A stretch of DNA of 7,976 nucleotides, taken from the NCBI GenBank assembly GCA_030619215.1, contig JAUXBV010000130.1, positions 1 to 7,976 of the forward strand. The letters run 5' to 3'. The notes under the pieces were generated by a model. That model worked only from the letters and a program-made list of their open reading frames with translations, did no database searches and was not told the origin of the DNA. Made by a program: the position numbers and the translations under genes. The DNA comes from Fibrobacterota bacterium (GTDB taxonomy: Bacteria > Fibrobacterota > Chitinivibrionia > Chitinivibrionales > JANQEN01). This document shows positions 4,244 to 7,976 of the stretch, in pieces; within the stretch, counting starts at the first letter, position 1; every line of letters begins with the position of its first letter.

Positions 4244-7230
4244 TTATGAATAAACTAATAACACTTTCAGCTATTACAGCAGTAATTTTGTCGGTATTTC
4301 TGTATTGCTCAAAAGACCTCAGCACATCATCAGATACTACCAGTATTGCCCCCCGCATAATTTGGAAAACGGCAGGTGTGCAATCCATACCTTCCGGTAT
4401 TGACAGCGTTAGGATTACAATTTCATCAGCTTCACTTGATATTGATATGGTAAAAACATTTGCATATGAAGATAATCAGGGAACAATTACCAGTGTACCG
4501 GCTGGAATAAGCATTACTATAAAAATAGAAGGTATTGATTCAACCGGAGCAGTTGCTTACTACGGTTTTGTAGAGGTTGCCGAAGTTGTAGCTCCTACAA
4601 TGGAGATAACAATAGAAGCTCATCAGGTAACGCCTTTTGCTCCATCAAACCTTGTTGCGAATGAGCTTTCATTTGACAAAATAAGACTGATATGGGCGGA
4701 TAACTCAAGCAATGAGGACTATTTTATTGTTTATATATATAATATCACCAATTCAACTTATGATAGTATTGCTCAGATAACAAGTAACTCATATACCGAT
4801 ACAGGACTAATTCAGTTAAAAACATATCAATATTTAGTTAAAGCCTGCAATCAGGCAGGGTATTCAAATCAATCAAACAGTGCCTCAGCAACAACCATGT
4901 TTCTGGATAATACGGGACCAACGATTATCGTTGAATCGCATACTGATCCAGACACTGTAAATAAGCGTACAATCACACTGTATGGAAAAGTAACTGATAC
5001 AAGCGGTATTTTTCAATTCTTTGTAAATAATTTACTTGCTGATTTGAATGATGATTTGTGGATGGTAGAGAACTTCTATCTTCCAGATACTTTAGCTAAT
5101 CAGATAATTCTTAATGCAACTGACAACAGCGTGTTTAAAAACGTTTCCCAAGATACGATAACTGTTGTTTACAAGGAAGATTATGTTGACACAACAAATA
5201 ATGCTCCTGTTTTTACTGTTTCTTCCAGCGATCTTGAAGCCACTGTAAAAGCAGGTAAGGAATATGAAAAGATATTAACCGCAATTGACCAAGATGATAA
5301 CGATTCTATGTGGTTTGAGGTAAGTACAAAATTAACAATTTCCATTGATACAATACGATGGACTCCCCAGATTTCAGATACAGGTGTTAATAATTTCTAT
5401 GCTCTGGTTAAAGATAGAAAACTGGCGAAGGACTTGATAAGCTGGACAATAACAGTGCTTGATACTGGCAGTAATGTCCCAAATACACCTCCTGAGTTTA
5501 TAACACAGGTTGCTGACATTGAGGATAGTATTGTGAAGAATAATCAGTACCTGGATACACTAAAGGCTCAGGATGTTGATGAAGATAGTTTGACATATTC
5601 TAAGGTTTCAGGTCCTACAGACTTATTGATCGGATCAAAGAACGGTATAATCAATTGGACACCTTCCGATACCGGTAAATTTAATGTTATTGCAAGAGTA
5701 GCAGATGATTCTGCTGCATATGATGAAATTGCCTGGACAATAATAGTAATTTCAGATTCGATACAACAGAATAATCCACCGCAATTTATTACAGACTCAA
5801 GTGATATGAAAGACTCAATTATTTTAGGTCAAATATATAAAGATACAGTTGAGGCTACAGATCCAGATGTTGGAGATATTCTAAAATACTCATTAATAAA
5901 TGGTCCTGTTTCTGTAGATAGTGTTTATGGAATAGTAACCTGGACGCCAAGCTCAGCGGGTAAGTTTAATGTAACAGTACGAGTAACAGATGATTCGAGT
6001 GCATACGAAGACCTTACATGGTCAATTACAGTTGTTGATACTAATCACACACCCGTATTTACTTCTATACCAAGTGATATGGAAGATACAGCATATGTTA
6101 ATACAGAATATAAAGATACAGTTCATGCAACAGATATTGATGGGGACGTGCTTACCTTTTCATTTATTGATTCAGTAACAGGCATGGTTCTTACAGACAG
6201 CATTATTACCTGGACGCCAAATGTGAACGATACTGGCAGTAATTCAGTTTCTGTACAGGTAAGTGATGGGAACGGTGGATATGATACATTGAGTTGGACT
6301 ATTGCCGCCATTGATACCACTGTTATTAAACCTGATATAACTGACGATCCGCAGCCGGTTACTGTTAATGTAGGCCAGACTGCGACATTTGGCGTTGTCG
6401 CCACAGGTACTAAACCTTTTGCTTACAAATGGCAGAAGAACGGTGCGGACATATCCGGCGGAACGGATTCGAGTTTCACGACACCCGCGACAATTATAGG
6501 CGATAGCGGTTCTACCTTCCGATGTATCGTTAGCAACAGTGCGGGAGGCGATACTAGCGCAGCAGCTCTATTAAAAGTTACTTCAGGTACTATAGTTACA
6601 GACATTGATGGAAATGTATATCAAACGGTAATGATTGGGAGTCAGGTATGGACAGTTGAAAATTTGCGGACGACCAAATATAACGACGGCACCGCAATTC
6701 CTTATGTTACGGATAATTCTGCATGGGCTAATCTCACTACGCCGGGTTATTGCTATTATGGTAATGATTCTGCAGCCAACGCGGTTAAATACGGGGCTTT
6801 ATATAACTGGTATGTTGTAGAAACAGGGAAACTTGCCCCGGCTGGCTGGCATGTCCCGGATAGTGTAGATTGGGATATCCTGCAAAATTACTTAATTGCT
6901 AACGGCTACAATTGGGACGGCACAACAACAGGCAATAAAATCGGTAAGTCAATGGCTGCAAAAACTGATTGGAACTCGTCAGCTACTGAAGGCGACGTAG
7001 GAAATAACCTTTCATCGAACAACAGTAGTGGTTTCTCGTCTTTGCCGGGCGGGGGTCGTAACAACAATGGTAGTTTCGGCAACATTGGTGGCTACGGTGA
7101 CTGGTGGAGTTCTACGGAGCGCAATGCTACGAGCGCTTACTTCTGTCGCCTCAGTAGCCATCACCCCGGCCTTAATAGGGACTACGACAATAAGGAGTAT
7201 GGTATTTATGTTCGGTTGGTTAAAGATTGA
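4234..7230 (+). CDS. Multidomain surface protein with cadherin/Ig-like repeats and C-terminal FISUMP domain
   Basis: Large exported, probably outer-membrane-anchored protein of unknown ligand. The preferred start is 4246 (ATG with GGGAA upstream), giving 994 aa; residue numbers here count from 4234. A signal peptide (5-24) ends at Cys25, a possible lipoprotein cysteine with an atypical Tyr at -1. Domains in order: a beta-rich N-terminal domain (about 38-132); fibronectin type III-like (137-221); an Ig-like domain (about 225-317) starting DNTGPTI; four cadherin-like/He_PIG repeats (322-695), each with an N-x-x-P-x-F start and most with an xWTP motif; an Ig domain (701-783) with the Y/F-x-W...C pattern (KWQKNG, FRCIVSN); and a FISUMP domain (788-998) with WTVENL, GWHVP and WWSSTE (957-962), ending in VRLVKD. 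FISUMP proteins are often multicopy surface proteins and resemble C-lectin-like folds. The 3' third is GC-richer than the rest, a sign of domain acquisition. The domain calls are good; adhesion or ligand binding is inference. Confidence 0.88.
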   Translation: MGIIMNKLITLSAITAVILSVFLYCSKDLSTSSDTTSIAPRIIWKTAGVQSIPSGIDSVRITISSASLDIDMVKTFAYEDNQGTITSVPAGISITIKIEGIDSTGAVAYYGFVEVAEVVAPTMEITIEAHQVTPFAPSNLVANELSFDKIRLIWADNSSNEDYFIVYIYNITNSTYDSIAQITSNSYTDTGLIQLKTYQYLVKACNQAGYSNQSNSASATTMFLDNTGPTIIVESHTDPDTVNKRTITLYGKVTDTSGIFQFFVNNLLADLNDDLWMVENFYLPDTLANQIILNATDNSVFKNVSQDTITVVYKEDYVDTTNNAPVFTVSSSDLEATVKAGKEYEKILTAIDQDDNDSMWFEVSTKLTISIDTIRWTPQISDTGVNNFYALVKDRKLAKDLISWTITVLDTGSNVPNTPPEFITQVADIEDSIVKNNQYLDTLKAQDVDEDSLTYSKVSGPTDLLIGSKNGIINWTPSDTGKFNVIARVADDSAAYDEIAWTIIVISDSIQQNNPPQFITDSSDMKDSIILGQIYKDTVEATDPDVGDILKYSLINGPVSVDSVYGIVTWTPSSAGKFNVTVRVTDDSSAYEDLTWSITVVDTNHTPVFTSIPSDMEDTAYVNTEYKDTVHATDIDGDVLTFSFIDSVTGMVLTDSIITWTPNVNDTGSNSVSVQVSDGNGGYDTLSWTIAAIDTTVIKPDITDDPQPVTVNVGQTATFGVVATGTKPFAYKWQKNGADISGGTDSSFTTPATIIGDSGSTFRCIVSNSAGGDTSAAALLKVTSGTIVTDIDGNVYQTVMIGSQVWTVENLRTTKYNDGTAIPYVTDNSAWANLTTPGYCYYGNDSAANAVKYGALYNWYVVETGKLAPAGWHVPDSVDWDILQNYLIANGYNWDGTTTGNKIGKSMAAKTDWNSSATEGDVGNNLSSNNSSGFSSLPGGGRNNNGSFGNIGGYGDWWSSTERNATSAYFCRLSSHHPGLNRDYDNKEYGIYVRLVKD
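4236..4240 (+). promoter_or_regulatory. Ribosome-binding site that favours the ATG at 4246
   Basis: GGGAA at 4236-4240 lies 5 bases before the ATG at 4246, a good distance. It lies directly on the alternative in-frame ATG at 4234, which has no site of its own. The site overlaps the end of the CsgG-like gene, so translation of the two is likely coupled. Confidence 0.6.
5197..6318 (+). repeat. Four tandem cadherin-like (He_PIG/CADG) repeats in the surface protein
   Basis: Units begin at residues 322 (NNAPVF), 417 (NTPPEF), 513 (NNPPQF) and 604 (NHTPVF), that is at bases 5197, 5482, 5770 and 6043, a period of 91-96 residues. Each carries an acidic D-x-D segment (DQDD, DVDED, DPDVGD, DIDGD), then a W-T-P motif and a closing W-x-I strand. 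The acidic segments are of the type that binds calcium in cadherin-like folds and would stiffen a stalk. The repeats have diverged at the DNA level, so this is an old duplication. Confidence 0.8.
6595..7227 (+). other. FISUMP (Fib_succ_major) domain-coding segment
   Basis: This covers residues 788-998 of the surface protein. The start VTDIDGNVYQTVMIGSQVWTVENL, in two parts, and the later YGALYNWY, PAGWHVP, WWSSTE and GIYVRLVKD are the landmarks I associate with this family. The domain sits at the extreme C-terminus, the expected outer tip of the stalk. Hand counts give 33 of 60 G+C at 7081-7140 and 30 of 60 at 7141-7200, compared with 19 of 60 at 5821-5880 in the repeat region. Confidence 0.85.
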
Positions 7231-7351
7231 CTATTTATACATATTTCCAACGAAATAACATGCTCCTAAAATTCACCTACCTCGACCAATGGCGACATAT
7301 ACCCCGTTATGAACAGTGGGAAGTGAGTTAAAATTACTTTCTTTCGCTATA
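7231..7351. other. Convergent intergenic spacer
   Basis: These are the 121 bases between the stops of two converging genes. A terminator is expected here but I see only a weak stem (AAGTGA with TTACTT, 7320-7339, including a G-T pair). A 23-codon ATG frame at 7260-7331 has no ribosome-binding site. No copy of the FISUMP 3' end was recognised here. Confidence 0.5.
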
Positions 7352-7976
7352 TTATTCTTTATCATCATATTCAACATAGTCACCGAAAAGATCAGTAACT
7401 ATGTGCTCAACCAAAAGTTCAAATCTATTAGCATATTCGACCAACTCCTTGGAAAGAGCAACAAGCTTCTCATGGAAATTGCCATCTCCGCGAGCGTATT
7501 GTGCTAATCTCTTAGTAATTATCCCATCGGCGATAGGGTATACGCAATCCACCTTCCTCTCAGAATCGCCGATAAGAACAATTGGCGGGTACTCGGAGAC
7601 AGACGAGATGATATCCTCAATAGAAAACGTCTGCCCAAAATGGAAGCCAAGCTTATTTCGGATATCCTTAAGAATAGTGTTACGAAAAGAATCCTTCTGT
7701 TTGACTTCATTCCTCAGCCACTCAATTTCTTTTGAATGAGCAACAAGTCGGGTACCCAAAGTATTACCCAAAATACGTTCAAGAATAGAAAACCCCCGTT
7801 TTGTTCCCTCATATAAATAGGATGCGAAATTGACCAATCCACGAAGAATATCTCGTATCTTGGAAGGAGAATCTAATGTATCAACAATCCTCAAGATGTC
7901 AGATGAGCAAGACATGAAGCAATTGACAATATTGCTAAGTTCCACTGTACTCGTAAGTCCCGGTATGTTTCGGAGA
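7352..7976 (-). CDS. Hypothetical protein with HEPN-like RNxxxxH motif, partial at the window edge
   Basis: I do not recognise the family. The frame is open from its stop (7352-7354) to the window edge; a GTG at 7945 would give 197 aa, but no good ribosome-binding site precedes it and the 10 upstream codons read as ordinary protein, so the true start is probably outside the window. Numbered from that GTG, the protein is soluble and mostly helical, with a charged helix at about 70-95 (HSKEIEWLRNEVKQKDSF), then DIRNKLGFHFG. Arg96-Asn97-x4-His102 fits the R-polar-x4-6-H catalytic motif of HEPN ribonucleases, which occur in toxin-antitoxin, Abi and other defence systems. A single short motif is weak evidence, so the HEPN call is tentative. 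The gene converges on the FISUMP operon and shares no promoter with it; any partner gene would lie beyond the right edge. Confidence 0.6.
   Translation of the reverse strand, partial: LRNIPGLTSTVELSNIVNCFMSCSSDILRIVDTLDSPSKIRDILRGLVNFASYLYEGTKRGFSILERILGNTLGTRLVAHSKEIEWLRNEVKQKDSFRNTILKDIRNKLGFHFGQTFSIEDIISSVSEYPPIVLIGDSERKVDCVYPIADGIITKRLAQYARGDGNFHEKLVALSKELVEYANRFELLVEHIVTDLFGDYVEYDDKE

Noticed and set aside
7260..7331. A 23-codon ATG frame whose translation (LDQWRHIPRYEQWEVS) faintly recalls the NUMOD4 motif of homing endonucleases
   Set aside because: It has no ribosome-binding site, stops after 23 residues, and no endonuclease remnant follows. The likeness rests on a few aromatic and charged residues.
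7231..7351. Template repeat of a diversity-generating retroelement just after the FISUMP gene
   Set aside because: Reading this spacer against 7081-7230 shows no similarity, and no reverse transcriptase frame exists in the window.
7401..7739. Open frame on the + strand (112 codons) inside the - strand hypothetical gene
   Set aside because: It is a shadow of the longer - strand frame, with no start signal and a serine-rich, unnatural-looking product.

Overview
The window is 7,976 bases of a Gram-negative bacterium. The best guide to the organism is the 998-residue surface protein at 4234-7230. It has a secretion signal, a string of beta-sandwich (cadherin/Ig-like) domains and a C-terminal FISUMP domain (Fibrobacter succinogenes major paralogous domain). 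Together with a CsgG-like secreted protein and AT-rich coding, this suggests the FCB group (Fibrobacterota or related candidate phyla). That placement is inferred from domain content; no rRNA or other phylogenetic marker beyond Era is present.

Left part (1-3271, + strand): the end of a peptide-type (Dpp/Opp-like) ABC transporter locus. A permease (9-851) overlaps, by an ATGA junction, a single polypeptide carrying two ATP-binding domains (848-2338). After 21 bases follows era (2360-3271), the ribosome-assembly GTPase with a C-terminal KH domain. The spacing makes co-transcription likely. The first genes of the transporter (a second permease and a substrate-binding protein) are expected upstream but are not visible.

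Spacer 3272-3637 (366 bases, no gene seen): an AT-rich control region. It holds an inverted repeat at 3330-3353, a perfect 20-base palindrome at 3461-3480, a terminator-like hairpin at 3489-3517, and a perfect CRP/FNR-family consensus TGTGA-N6-TCACA at 3553-3568. The last lies about 70 bases before the next gene.

Middle and right (3638-7230, + strand): a two-gene operon. The first gene encodes a CsgG-like (curli assembly-type) secreted protein with a C-terminal membrane helix. The second encodes the multidomain FISUMP surface protein. The genes are 2 bases apart if the second starts at its better-supported start codon. I infer that they form one envelope system under CRP-type control, with the FISUMP domain displayed outside the cell. 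The 3' third of the large gene is clearly GC-richer than its middle, which suggests domain shuffling. Its C-terminal stretch has a codon pattern compatible with a hypervariable C-lectin-like ligand-binding face.

Right edge (7352-7976, - strand): a convergent gene of unknown family that runs off the window. It contains an RNxxxxH motif of the kind found in HEPN ribonucleases and toxins. The 121 bases between it and the FISUMP gene hold no convincing gene or terminator.
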